From Spirochaetia bacterium (lineage in GTDB: Bacteria; Spirochaetota; UBA4802; UBA5550): a stretch of DNA of 6,807 nucleotides. The stretch's first letter is position 1; each line of letters starts with the position of its first letter. The notes below the pieces were generated by a model. It made no database searches. It was not told where the DNA came from and was given only the letters and a program-made list of their open reading frames with translations. The translations under genes were made by a program, and so were the position numbers. The stretch spans positions 1 to 6,807 of the forward strand of contig JAITPE010000269.1 in the NCBI GenBank assembly GCA_031289575.1, read 5' to 3'. Of this stretch, positions 1-6,479 are shown piece after piece.

Positions 1-109
1 AGAGGGACTGGCCGCCGCATATTAAATGCGCGTCTTCTCCATGCTCCGCAAGCATGGAGAGAGCTTCTTTTACAGACTCCGGCCTCAGATAAGTAAAATC
101 TTGTATCAT
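1..109 (-). CDS. FAD-binding subunit of a CO/xanthine dehydrogenase-type molybdenum hydroxylase (CoxM-like), N-terminal fragment
   Basis: Only the first 36 codons are present; the gene runs off the left edge. The visible protein starts MIQDFTYLRPESVKEAL and reaches a CGGQSL motif at residues 31-36. This matches the start of the FAD_binding_5 domain in medium subunits of CO, xanthine and related dehydrogenases, where an (A)GGQSL loop contacts FAD. In the family this subunit passes electrons from the [2Fe-2S] subunit to FAD and on to an acceptor, and works in the cytoplasm with a molybdopterin subunit and an iron-sulfur subunit; both would lie outside the window. The ATG start at 107-109 has a GGAG six bases upstream (116-119). 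It lies 33 bases after the four-cysteine gene, so the two are probably co-transcribed. The substrate cannot be told from this fragment. The family call rests on a short but characteristic stretch. Confidence 0.8.
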   Translation of the reverse strand, partial: MIQDFTYLRPESVKEALSMLAEHGEDAHLICGGQSL

Positions 110-142
110 ATTTCACTCCATTTATTATTTTGTGCGTATAAG

Positions 143-397
143 CTAACCTTGACCGATGATGTAAATATCTTCGATATTGTGATACCATGAGCCTGTTTTT
201 GGAGCGTTATCGAATTCGGATAGTCCAAACATTCCGTCATCGTGCGCTTCAATGTATTCGAGTTTGTTTTTTTTGAGGGTGTCAACAACTTTCTTGCTGA
301 CTGCATCTTCGGAGAGACATGTAAAATAGTGCCTTCCTATATACAAAGCACAATCTGTACATATTTTCTTTGAGACAGGGCACATTTTTCTTGCCAT
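143..397 (-). CDS. Small four-cysteine protein of unknown function, upstream of a molybdenum-hydroxylase gene
   Basis: This 84-residue protein has four cysteines near its N-terminus: C6, C13, C16 and C27 (C-x6-C-x2-C-x10-C). The pattern suggests a bound metal, either zinc or an iron-sulfur cluster. The motif CTDCALYIGRHYFTC (13-27) carries a basic-aromatic GRHYF patch. The rest is soluble: a lysine-rich helix near 33-45, then an acidic and aromatic C-terminal half. There is no signal peptide or membrane segment, so it should be cytoplasmic. A perfect AGGAGG (404-409) lies six bases before the ATG, which fixes the start. I recall similar short 'CP..K..C..CA.Y.GRHY..C' proteins from anaerobic proteobacteria, but know no assigned function. 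Its place 33 bases ahead of a CoxM-like gene suggests a link to that enzyme, which is inference. It is a real gene with an unknown role. Confidence 0.85.
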   Translation of the reverse strand: MARKMCPVSKKICTDCALYIGRHYFTCLSEDAVSKKVVDTLKKNKLEYIEAHDDGMFGLSEFDNAPKTGSWYHNIEDIYIIGQG

Positions 398-403
398 TTG
401 TAT

Positions 404-409
404 CCTCCT
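404..409 (-). promoter_or_regulatory. Perfect Shine-Dalgarno site of the four-cysteine gene
   Basis: AGGAGG on the minus strand lies six bases before the ATG at 395-397. It supports that start and argues that the 84-codon frame is truly translated. Confidence 0.75.
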
Positions 410-456
410 GATATAAAGCTAAGACTTTTAAAAAGGCTTGTAGGTCAGTTGAATCT

Positions 457-485
457 ATTCAAAGAATGACAGCGCAAAAAGTCAA
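457..485 (-). promoter_or_regulatory. Possible sigma70-type promoter of the four-cysteine/CoxM-like unit
   Basis: On the minus strand TTGACT (480-485) is a good -35 box. A 17-base spacer leads to TTGAAT (457-462), a weaker -10 box that matches TATAAT at four of six positions. It lies about 60 bases before the ATG of the four-cysteine gene. The -35 box sits within the loop and inner edge of the inverted repeat at 472-499, so a regulator bound there would affect it. The weak -10 keeps confidence low. Confidence 0.35.
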
Positions 486-499
486 TAGAATTTTTGCGC
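472..499. repeat. Inverted repeat, 9-base arms, possible operator (or weak terminator)
   Basis: GCGCAAAAA (472-480) and TTTTTGCGC (491-499) are perfect inverted arms around a 10-base centre. The repeat starts 20 bases after the stop codon of the PIN/TRAM gene and lies about 75 bases before the start of the four-cysteine gene. It is not a classical terminator, because the T-run lies inside the arm rather than after a GC stem. Its overlap with the candidate -35 box fits an operator for a dimeric regulator better. Both roles are inferred; the repeat itself is seen directly. Confidence 0.6.
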
Positions 500-518
500 A
501 TTATATATAAAAAACAGC

Positions 519-1511
519 TTATTTCAGTTTAGTGAAAATCATTCTTCCGGCTGTTGTCTGAAGTACCGATGTTACGGTGACATCGGCCAATTCGTTAAGC
601 CTGCGCCTGCCGTTTTCCACAACAACCATTGTGCCGTCATCGAGATAACCTATCGCCTGGTTCTGGTCTTTGCCCTCTTTGATGAGAGTTACCGACATTT
701 CCTCTCCCGGAAGCACTACCGGTTTGAGCGCGTTGGAGAGCTGATTTATATTGAGGACGGTCACGCCCTGAAATTCGGCAACCTTGTTGAGGTTAAAATC
801 GTTGGTTATAACCTTTCCGTTCATGACCTTGCCCAATTTGACCAATTTTGCGTCGACCTCATGGATTTCCGGAAAGTCCATATCGGAAATTTTCACCTTA
901 ACGGACTGGTCCTTCTGCATCTTGTTGAGGATATCGAGTCCCCGCCGCCCCCTGTTGCGCTTTATTGAATCGGCCGAGTCGGCTATCATTTGGAGTTCGT
1001 GAAGCACAAAATTGGGAATAACAAGTATTCCCTCCAGAAAACCGGTATCACACAGGTCGGCGATGCGTCCGTCTATTATGACGCTGGTATCAAGAATCTT
1101 GTAGGTTATCTCGGTCTCGGCGTCCAATTTAACCGGAAATATTCTGTCAAGAAAGGCTATTTCTTCATTATTGATGGCAAAGAGCATCATCAGCGAAAAA
1201 GCCGTCAAATGGTATATGAGCGGTTTTATAATATACACATACTCCGAAATGGGAGGCTCAACAAATGAATCGAACGCGAGATTCATGAGATGCCCCAGCG
1301 CAAAGCCAAGCAAAAGGCCGATGATCGAGGCTACCAGAAATCTTGCCGAAACAGTATGGGAAATATATTCCACAATAATAATTACAAGCAGGGATATAAC
1401 AGCCGCGGCAACGGCCGCAACGATTGACGCCTTGACCGATACGCCTATGAAATAAAGCACGGCAAGAATTACCGACGATACAAAAAAAACAATTCTAAAG
1501 AGAATAATCAT
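519..1511 (-). CDS. Membrane-anchored PIN/TRAM domain protein (YacL family)
   Basis: This 330-residue protein has the YacL layout. Four hydrophobic segments (about 3-23, 28-48, 58-78 and 93-113) are followed by a cytoplasmic PIN domain (about 137-257) and a C-terminal TRAM domain (about 266-330). PIN acidic residues are visible: D141 in [11 protein letters not shown]172 in LHELQ, D192 in RRGLD, D220, and D238 in ITNDFN. The domain therefore looks like an intact metal-dependent nuclease fold. TRAM modules bind RNA, so a membrane-bound ribonuclease is likely, although the cellular target of YacL proteins is not well defined. Its ATG overlaps the carD stop as ATGA (1508-1511), with an AAGGA six bases upstream inside carD, so translation is probably coupled. 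In many genomes ispD follows this gene; here it is followed by a spacer and an unrelated unit. Length is near that of B. subtilis YacL. Confidence 0.93.
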   Translation of the reverse strand: MIILFRIVFFVSSVILAVLYFIGVSVKASIVAAVAAAVISLLVIIIVEYISHTVSARFLVASIIGLLLGFALGHLMNLAFDSFVEPPISEYVYIIKPLIYHLTAFSLMMLFAINNEEIAFLDRIFPVKLDAETEITYKILDTSVIIDGRIADLCDTGFLEGILVIPNFVLHELQMIADSADSIKRNRGRRGLDILNKMQKDQSVKVKISDMDFPEIHEVDAKLVKLGKVMNGKVITNDFNLNKVAEFQGVTVLNINQLSNALKPVVLPGEEMSVTLIKEGKDQNQAIGYLDDGTMVVVENGRRRLNELADVTVTSVLQTTAGRMIFTKLK

Positions 1512-2011
1512 GTTTCGTCCTTTTGATTTTTATAAGAAGACAACACCTCGGAAACAAAGTTTCCGGCTTCTTCTATATCGACCTTTTTTACCAGAGCAAG
1601 CTCGTTTGTAATAAGCTGATAAGCGTTTTCATAGAGCTTCCTCTCCATAATGGAAAGCTCACGCTCACCGCCGCGCCTGTAAAGATCCCTTGCCACCTCC
1701 GAGACCTCATATATGGAGCCCGTTTTGACCTTGTCGATATTATTCTGGTATCTCAGCTTCCAGTCCTCTTCCAGCGTGATGTTCTCTTTTGTGAGAACAT
1801 CAACCACCTTAGGTATATCTTTCTTCGCGATTATTCCCCGCAGGCCTATCTCTTTCGCATTTTTAACCTGAATCATTACCTTCATGCTATTGTTAATGAT
1901 GCTTATAAGATAGTAGTCCGCTCTCTTGCCAAGAACGGTCTTTTTTTCTATGCCCTCAATTTTTCCGACCCCATGCATCGGATAAACAATACTATCCCCG
2001 ACTTTAAACAT
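1508..2011 (-). CDS. carD: CarD/CdnL-family transcriptional regulator
   Basis: This 167-residue protein has the two-part CarD layout. An N-terminal Tudor-like domain (about 1-60, starting [18 protein letters not shown]) binds the RNA polymerase beta subunit in characterised members. A helical C-terminal domain (about 68-160) contacts DNA beside the -10 element. W84 in [11 protein letters not shown] matches the conserved tryptophan that wedges into the upstream edge of the transcription bubble in mycobacterial CarD. The segment [10 protein letters not shown] (105-114) followed by [12 protein letters not shown] (119-130) is also typical. In characterised members it stabilises open complexes and acts globally on promoters, including rRNA promoters. 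A GAGGTG (2021-2026) lies nine bases before the ATG. The gene starts 17 bases after pbp1A and overlaps the PIN/TRAM gene by four bases. Length is normal for the family. Confidence 0.95.
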   Translation of the reverse strand: MFKVGDSIVYPMHGVGKIEGIEKKTVLGKRADYYLISIINNSMKVMIQVKNAKEIGLRGIIAKKDIPKVVDVLTKENITLEEDWKLRYQNNIDKVKTGSIYEVSEVARDLYRRGGERELSIMERKLYENAYQLITNELALVKKVDIEEAGNFVSEVLSSYKNQKDET

Positions 2012-2028
2012 TTATACTTTCACCTCTT

Positions 2029-4350
2029 TCATTGAAGTCCCTCTTTTTCCAGATATCTGTCCAGTACCGATTTTACTCTTTGACCACCGCCTTCACCGTA
2101 GCCTCCGATCCTGCTTCCCCTGATCATTATATCCCCGCCCGCGTGTATAACCCCCTCGGGCTGAGGCGAAAATGATTCCTCCGGCATTCCTATATTGTAG
2201 ATGTCCCGCATGTAACCGGCCCAAATCGGAGCCGCGACCGAAGCCCCGGCCTGGTGCTTGCCGAGTGACATGAACGATCTGTCGTACCCAAGCCAGACGA
2301 CGGCCGCTATATCGGGGGTAAATCCGCAAAACCACGCGTCGGTCCAGTTTTGAGTGGTACCTGTTTTGCCCGCGGCCTTTTTTCTAAAGCCGGCCCTTAG
2401 GCGTATGGACTCACTGGCTGTTCCGGCGTCCACAACCGACTGCATAAGAGACGTCATTACATAATCAACTTCCTTTGAAATTACCTGAATGCTCCCGTTT
2501 ATCTCTTTGAGCGCTATTATCATGCCGACCTCTTCCTCGACATTGGCGAGTTCGTTTCCGTCACGGTCTTCGACATAGCGTATGGCAAAGGGGATAACGT
2601 CTCTGCCGTCGTTGGCATAGATTGCATAGCCAGTCGCCATTTCAAACGGAGTGAGCTCCGTTGTGCCAAGAGCGAGGGACGGGCTTGAGTTAAAACGCGA
2701 TGCCTGAGCCTTTGTCATTTTTGCGGCGTAATCAATTATGGTACCCGCGCCTACGATATCATATATTCTTACGGATATTACATTGATGGACGCTGCCAGA
2801 GCTCTGCGCACCGCGACCATGCCGGAGTAATTTCCCTCGTAGTTGCCTGGGCTCCATGTTTCGCCCGAGGCGTCTATATCCAATATTGGGGCATCCAAAA
2901 GCTGCGTTGCCGGACTTATGCTCTTGGCCTCGATAGCGGAGCCGTACACAAAGGGTTTAAATGACGAGCCGGGCTGCCTTCGAGCCTGCACGGCCCGGTT
3001 GTACTGATTGTTGACGCTGTATTCGGAGCCGCCTATCATGCTGGTTATGTATCCGGTTTTCGGCTCAATGGCTATGAGCGCGCCCTGCACGCTCAATGAG
3101 GTCGAGATTCCGGATATTAGCTCGCGGAATGTCTGCACCGAGTGGTTCACCTCGCCCGCGTCCGTGAAAATAGAGAGTACGTCTATGGAATCGACAAGGT
3201 CATCAGCCATTTGCTTTCTAAAAACGGTCTCTACATCGTTATGCACTATTGGAGAGGGCAGCCCGAATATCATTTTCAAATAGTTATAAGCCGAAAAAAG
3301 GCTGCGGTCAAGCGCGGAATTATACATGGCGTTCGCCCTGTTGGATACAATATTCTGCCGCGCGATCCCCTGCTCCATATACTTTTGTGCGACAAGCTGA
3401 CGCTTTAAGTCGAGCGTTGTGTATACGCTGAGTCCGTCATTATAGACGGCATCCTTTCCAAAGCGTGAAACAAGAATCTGGCGCACATAGTCCACAAAGA
3501 ACGGGGCGGCGTCATTTCTGGCCGATGATACATTCTTTGTGGGAAATTCATCCTTAAGCGACGCAATGAATTTGGGCCAAAACTCGTTGTACATCTTGTC
3601 GGCATCCTCACGGCTGAGGTACCCGGCATCAACCATGCGCCGCAATGTATCACGGTTTTTTTCCACAGCGGCCTTGGGCTCGCGCAGCGGCGAGTAACCG
3701 CTCGGCCTTGAGGGCAGGGCCGCGAGAACCGAGCTCTCTATAACAGAAAGATGCTTAACATCCTTATTAAAGAAAAAACCGGCCGCCGTTGAAATACCGT
3801 AACAGCCGTGCCCTAAATCTATTTGATTAAAGTACATCTCAAGAATTTCTTCTTTCGAAAACCTTTTTTCGATTTGGAACGCGAGTACGGCCTCGTGTAT
3901 TTTCCTTGTTACAGTCCTTTCGCTGTCGGTAAAGATGCGCTTGGCCAATTGCTGGGTAATGGTTGAACCTCCCTGAACGACCCTTGGCTTTCCGGCCTTT
4001 ACCGAGGCTGTTACGTTTTTGACCATTGCGCGCGCTATAGCCAAGGGATTGATTCCGAAATGGCTGTAGAACTCGCCGTCCTCGGACGCGATAAAGGCAT
4101 TGATAAGGCTCACCGGAATATCTTCGAGCGTTACAATATTTCTTTTTTCCTGGTACAGCTCTGTAATCAGCTCCCCGTTTACATCGTAAAGGCGCGTAGG
4201 AACGCTCGGCTGAAATCTCTTAAGATTTTCGATGCCGGAAAAATTTTTTATTTCGGCGTTAATATAGCCCGAAATAAAGCCGCCCAGCACAGCGAACACA
4301 GTCAGCGCGATGAGCGCGGCTTTTTCTATTTTAAACAGTTTTTGTTCCAT
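2029..4350 (-). CDS. mrcA: Bifunctional class A penicillin-binding protein (PBP1A-type glycosyltransferase/transpeptidase)
   Basis: This 773-residue enzyme polymerises and cross-links peptidoglycan outside the inner membrane. A short basic N-terminus and one membrane anchor (about 10-31) precede the GT51 domain (about 50-235). That domain shows catalytic E90 in EDGEFYSHFG, GGSTITQQLAK (127-137) and the EEILEMYFNQ motif (167-176). The transpeptidase domain (about 420-715) has the nucleophile S462 in SSFK, the SIN motif (521-523) and KTGT (662-665). All catalytic motifs are present, so both activities should be intact. Between the linker TTLDLKRQ (311-318) and the transpeptidase entry VQGALIAIEP (421-430) lie about 100 residues, more than in the usual short form. 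The tail is glycine-rich (739-756). The ribosome-binding site AAGGA is weak and about 12 bases from the ATG, but the start gives a proper anchor. The gene follows a small membrane-protein gene by 61 bases and precedes carD by 17. Confidence 0.96.
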   Translation of the reverse strand: MEQKLFKIEKAALIALTVFAVLGGFISGYINAEIKNFSGIENLKRFQPSVPTRLYDVNGELITELYQEKRNIVTLEDIPVSLINAFIASEDGEFYSHFGINPLAIARAMVKNVTASVKAGKPRVVQGGSTITQQLAKRIFTDSERTVTRKIHEAVLAFQIEKRFSKEEILEMYFNQIDLGHGCYGISTAAGFFFNKDVKHLSVIESSVLAALPSRPSGYSPLREPKAAVEKNRDTLRRMVDAGYLSREDADKMYNEFWPKFIASLKDEFPTKNVSSARNDAAPFFVDYVRQILVSRFGKDAVYNDGLSVYTTLDLKRQLVAQKYMEQGIARQNIVSNRANAMYNSALDRSLFSAYNYLKMIFGLPSPIVHNDVETVFRKQMADDLVDSIDVLSIFTDAGEVNHSVQTFRELISGISTSLSVQGALIAIEPKTGYITSMIGGSEYSVNNQYNRAVQARRQPGSSFKPFVYGSAIEAKSISPATQLLDAPILDIDASGETWSPGNYEGNYSGMVAVRRALAASINVISVRIYDIVGAGTIIDYAAKMTKAQASRFNSSPSLALGTTELTPFEMATGYAIYANDGRDVIPFAIRYVEDRDGNELANVEEEVGMIIALKEINGSIQVISKEVDYVMTSLMQSVVDAGTASESIRLRAGFRKKAAGKTGTTQNWTDAWFCGFTPDIAAVVWLGYDRSFMSLGKHQAGASVAAPIWAGYMRDIYNIGMPEESFSPQPEGVIHAGGDIMIRGSRIGGYGEGGGQRVKSVLDRYLEKEGLQ

Positions 4351-4411
4351 AAAATTAATACTTCCTTAGTCTGCCACACCGCCGATATAATCAAGCCATT
4401 AAACAGTCCGT

Positions 4412-4597
4412 CTACCGGAATTTTTGAATAAGAAACCACAGCGCGATAACGATAACGGCAATCAAAATTATCCAGCCTATAATATGAGCCAATACTCCAA
4501 GTACTGTCAATAAAAAAGGCAGCACATACATTATTATTAGATAAATCGCAAGCAGAGCCCCCAATACAAATACGCCTCTTTTGACCCATAAATCCAT
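4412..4597 (-). CDS. Small hydrophobic membrane protein, 61 residues, unknown function
   Basis: This 61-residue protein is nearly all hydrophobic. It starts MDLWVKRG and has two likely membrane segments (about 8-32 and 35-57), with a single H-x-x-G (38-41) between them, and ends QKFR. I do not recognise a named family. A strong AGGAGGG (4605-4611) lies seven bases before this ATG, which decides the frame. A longer overlapping frame starting at 4589 lacks such a site and has a low-quality composition. The gene sits between htrA (46-base gap) and pbp1A (61-base gap), so it is probably part of the same transcript and may serve the envelope. That role is inference from position alone. Confidence 0.75.
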   Translation of the reverse strand: MDLWVKRGVFVLGALLAIYLIIMYVLPFLLTVLGVLAHIIGWIILIAVIVIALWFLIQKFR

Positions 4598-4604
4598 AAC
4601 ATCA

Positions 4605-4611
4605 CCCTCCT
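4605..4611 (-). promoter_or_regulatory. Strong Shine-Dalgarno site of the 61-residue membrane protein gene
   Basis: AGGAGGG on the minus strand is placed seven bases before the ATG at 4595-4597. It is the main evidence that this short frame, rather than the overlapping frame starting at 4589, is translated. Confidence 0.7.
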
Positions 4612-4643
4612 GTTATTCCTATTTTAGTCTATATTTAGTCCCA

Positions 4644-5777
4644 TCAGGGACGTTCTTTCAAAGTAACAAAGAGATTGAGTTTCTGCCGCTTGCGCCATAC
4701 CGTAACCTTCATGCTCTGCCCAACCTGCGAGCGTTCGATGATGCTCAGCAGATCCTTATATGTCTTGATTTGGGCGCCGCCCAGATCAAGTATTACATCG
4801 CCGACCTTCATTCCGCCGGTATCCGCGGGGCTGCCCGCAATCACCTCGCCCACGAAGGCCCCTTTTGCCTCGGCAAGCCCCATTTCGGCGGCGTTGCGCT
4901 CGGTGAGATTGAGTATGCTGACGCCCAAATACCCGCGCCTTACCTGCTTGTGCTCCTTCAGCAGTGCCAATATGGAGTGCGCCGTATTAATGGGTATCGC
5001 GAAACCTATGCCCATGAAGCCGCCGCTCTTTGAATAGATCATTCGGTTGATCCCTACAACCTCGCCATAGATGTTGATGAGGGGGCCGCCCGAATTGCCC
5101 GGATTTATAGAAGCGTCTGTTTGTATATGAGATGAACCAAGCATGTCCACATCGCTTCTCCCCACAGCGCTTATAACACCGACTGTAAATGTTTTGTCAA
5201 GCCCAAACGGGTTGCCTATGGCAATAGCCCAATCGCCGACATTGACCTTGTCGGAATCGCCGAAATATACAGGCTTTAGATCATCGGCGTTTACCTTTAA
5301 TAGCGCGATGTCGGTTTTTTTGTCGGCTCCGACTACTATCGCGTCATAGGTCTTCTCGTTTATTGTAACAAAGACCTTGTCCATATCCGCGACAACATGA
5401 GAATTGGTGCAGATGTACCCGTCTTTGGAAAGAATAAATCCCGTGCCGAGCCCTGTGCGCTTTTGCAGAGTGGAGCCCCGGTTGCCGAAGAACTCACGGA
5501 TCTGCGGATCATCAAAAAAAGGATGAGTCTGCACCCTCACCAACTGTTCGGTAGTTATAAATACCGTGCTGTCCTTGTAAAGCTCAAATATTTTTTGGAA
5601 AGCGTCCTGAATCTCATGGGCCTTTGAGCCCCGCAGCTCGCTCTTGAGGGGAGATTCATCGGTATTTCCAAACAATGAAAGCGGCGAATTTTTATCTTTA
5701 GAGCACGAGAATTGATTAATAAACAAAAAACACGCGGTAAAGAGCAAAATCGGAATCAGAAATTTAAACTTGTTCAT
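4644..5777 (-). CDS. htrA: HtrA/DegP-family periplasmic serine protease with one PDZ domain
   Basis: This 377-residue protein degrades or surveys misfolded envelope proteins. The N-terminus MNKFKF followed by a hydrophobic stretch (7-20) is a signal peptide or anchor. C16 (after FTA) and C25 (after QFS) are possible lipidation sites, but neither has a clean lipobox. The chymotrypsin-like domain (about 60-275) has an intact triad: H127 in TNSHVV, D156 in KTDIAL and S229 in NPGNSGGP. A single PDZ domain (about 280-375) begins at GYLGVSI and includes AGSPADTGGMKVGDVI (314-329). One PDZ and this length resemble DegS and short HtrA proteins rather than two-PDZ DegP. The ribosome-binding site is weak (AAAGG, 4 bases from the ATG). 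It follows an 86-residue membrane protein by 23 bases and precedes a 61-residue one by 46. In known systems HtrA is tied to envelope stress; no sigma-E-like promoter was identified here. Confidence 0.95.
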   Translation of the reverse strand: MNKFKFLIPILLFTACFLFINQFSCSKDKNSPLSLFGNTDESPLKSELRGSKAHEIQDAFQKIFELYKDSTVFITTEQLVRVQTHPFFDDPQIREFFGNRGSTLQKRTGLGTGFILSKDGYICTNSHVVADMDKVFVTINEKTYDAIVVGADKKTDIALLKVNADDLKPVYFGDSDKVNVGDWAIAIGNPFGLDKTFTVGVISAVGRSDVDMLGSSHIQTDASINPGNSGGPLINIYGEVVGINRMIYSKSGGFMGIGFAIPINTAHSILALLKEHKQVRRGYLGVSILNLTERNAAEMGLAEAKGAFVGEVIAGSPADTGGMKVGDVILDLGGAQIKTYKDLLSIIERSQVGQSMKVTVWRKRQKLNLFVTLKERP

Positions 5778-5800
5778 AAAGCCTTTCTTTTTATAAATTA

Positions 5801-6061
5801 TTAAAACGCGTCCTTGCGCTGATAACGCCCCTTGCTCTCCCTGTCACCCTCGATTACATCCCTGAACATCTCTTTTTGATTGATACTGCCGTCCGGTTCG
5901 AGCATATCAAGGTCGATCAGATTATGTTCATTAACCGTAACACACGCTCGAACAAAAGTTACAAGTACAGCGACTACCGCCACAACGGAGAGCAGACCCA
6001 ATATTGGCATAATGAACTTTTTTTTGACAACCTTGCCAAGTATGCCGATATTTATTTTCAA
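5801..6061 (-). CDS. Single-pass membrane protein, 86 residues, unknown function; probable TTG start
   Basis: A lysine-rich N-terminus (KVVKKK, 10-15) leads into one membrane helix (about 17-38). A charged C-terminal tail follows (about 43-86), rich in acidic residues and then RESKGRYQRKD. By the positive-inside rule the tail should face the periplasm. I recognise no family. The likely start is a TTG at 6059-6061, 12 bases after the trxA stop, with a weak AAGAGA upstream. The first internal ATG (residue 18) would remove the basic flank and start inside the membrane helix, so the TTG start is preferred. It lies between trxA and htrA and ends 23 bases before htrA. Position suggests a small accessory to envelope quality control, which is inference. 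Confidence 0.7.
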   Translation of the reverse strand: MKINIGILGKVVKKKFIMPILGLLSVVAVVAVLVTFVRACVTVNEHNLIDLDMLEPDGSINQKEMFRDVIEGDRESKGRYQRKDAF

Positions 6062-6073
6062 AGACTGATTCTC

Positions 6074-6391
6074 TTAAACAAGCTGTGTCAGCTTTACTTT
6101 TAGCGAATCTTCGGTTTGAACGCCCACCATTCTTTCCACCTCTTGGCCGTCTTTAAAGATGATGAGAGTCGGAATTGACATTATTCCGAGTCTATGGGCA
6201 ACCGCGGGAGAATCGTCGGTATTTAGCTTCACAATCTTAGCGGAAATATCTCCGGCGGCGGCAAGCTTTTCAAGAATAGGCGTCTGCATACGGCACGGGC
6301 CGCACCAAGGCGCCCAGAAATCAACAAGCACCACCCCGCTTGAAGTTTCGGTCTCGAAACTGTCTACGTTCAGTTCGGTCAAATTGGACAT
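6074..6391 (-). CDS. trxA: Thioredoxin
   Basis: This 105-residue protein is a full-length, single-domain thioredoxin that reduces disulfides in cytoplasmic proteins with electrons from thioredoxin reductase. The redox motif WCGPC is at 29-33, after DFWAP with the buried D24. The cis-proline loop SIPT is at 72-75 (P74), and FKDGQEVERMVG (79-90) is the usual strand pair before the last helix. There is no signal peptide, so it is cytoplasmic. A GGAGG (6396-6400) lies four bases before the ATG. It is the first gene of the apparent seven-gene run, with a candidate promoter at 6420-6450. No thioredoxin reductase gene is in the window. Confidence 0.97.
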   Translation of the reverse strand: MSNLTELNVDSFETETSSGVVLVDFWAPWCGPCRMQTPILEKLAAAGDISAKIVKLNTDDSPAVAHRLGIMSIPTLIIFKDGQEVERMVGVQTEDSLKVKLTQLV

Positions 6392-6419
6392 AACCCCTCC
6401 ATCTATTTATATATATAAT

Positions 6420-6450
6420 GTCATAGAAACTTATATTTTGCTTATGTCAA
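6420..6450 (-). promoter_or_regulatory. Possible sigma70-type promoter ahead of trxA
   Basis: The minus strand has a perfect TTGACA -35 box (6445-6450) in an AT-rich stretch. The best -10 I can place is TATGAC (6420-6425), four of six matches with a long 19-base spacer. TA-rich sequence continues to the trxA ribosome-binding site. It would drive trxA and probably the genes after it. The -35 is convincing; the -10 is not. Confidence 0.4.
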
Positions 6451-6479
6451 ATATTAATTTTTATAAGATTGGCAGAATT

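Noticed and set aside
106..306. Minus-strand frame of 66 codons overlapping the four-cysteine gene
   Set aside because: It overlaps the well-supported 84-codon gene with its perfect AGGAGG and has a random-looking composition.
472..499. Inverted repeat as an intrinsic terminator of the PIN/TRAM gene
   Set aside because: The stem has only four GC pairs, the T-run is inside the stem and none follows it. An operator role fits better, though weak termination is not excluded.
1523..2035. Plus-strand frame of 170 codons opposite carD
   Set aside because: It is the reverse complement of a clear CarD gene. Its composition is unnatural and it has no family match.
4060..4431. Plus-strand frame of 123 codons opposite the start of pbp1A
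   Set aside because: It is antisense to the glycosyltransferase domain, with no ribosome-binding site or recognisable domain.
4326..4589. Minus-strand frame of 87 codons overlapping the 61-residue membrane protein and the start of pbp1A
   Set aside because: The AGGAGGG fits the 61-codon frame, not this one. The frame runs into pbp1A and its composition is not protein-like.
4581..5037. Plus-strand frames of 150 and 120 codons opposite htrA
   Set aside because: They are antisense shadows of the conserved HtrA PDZ and protease coding sequence.
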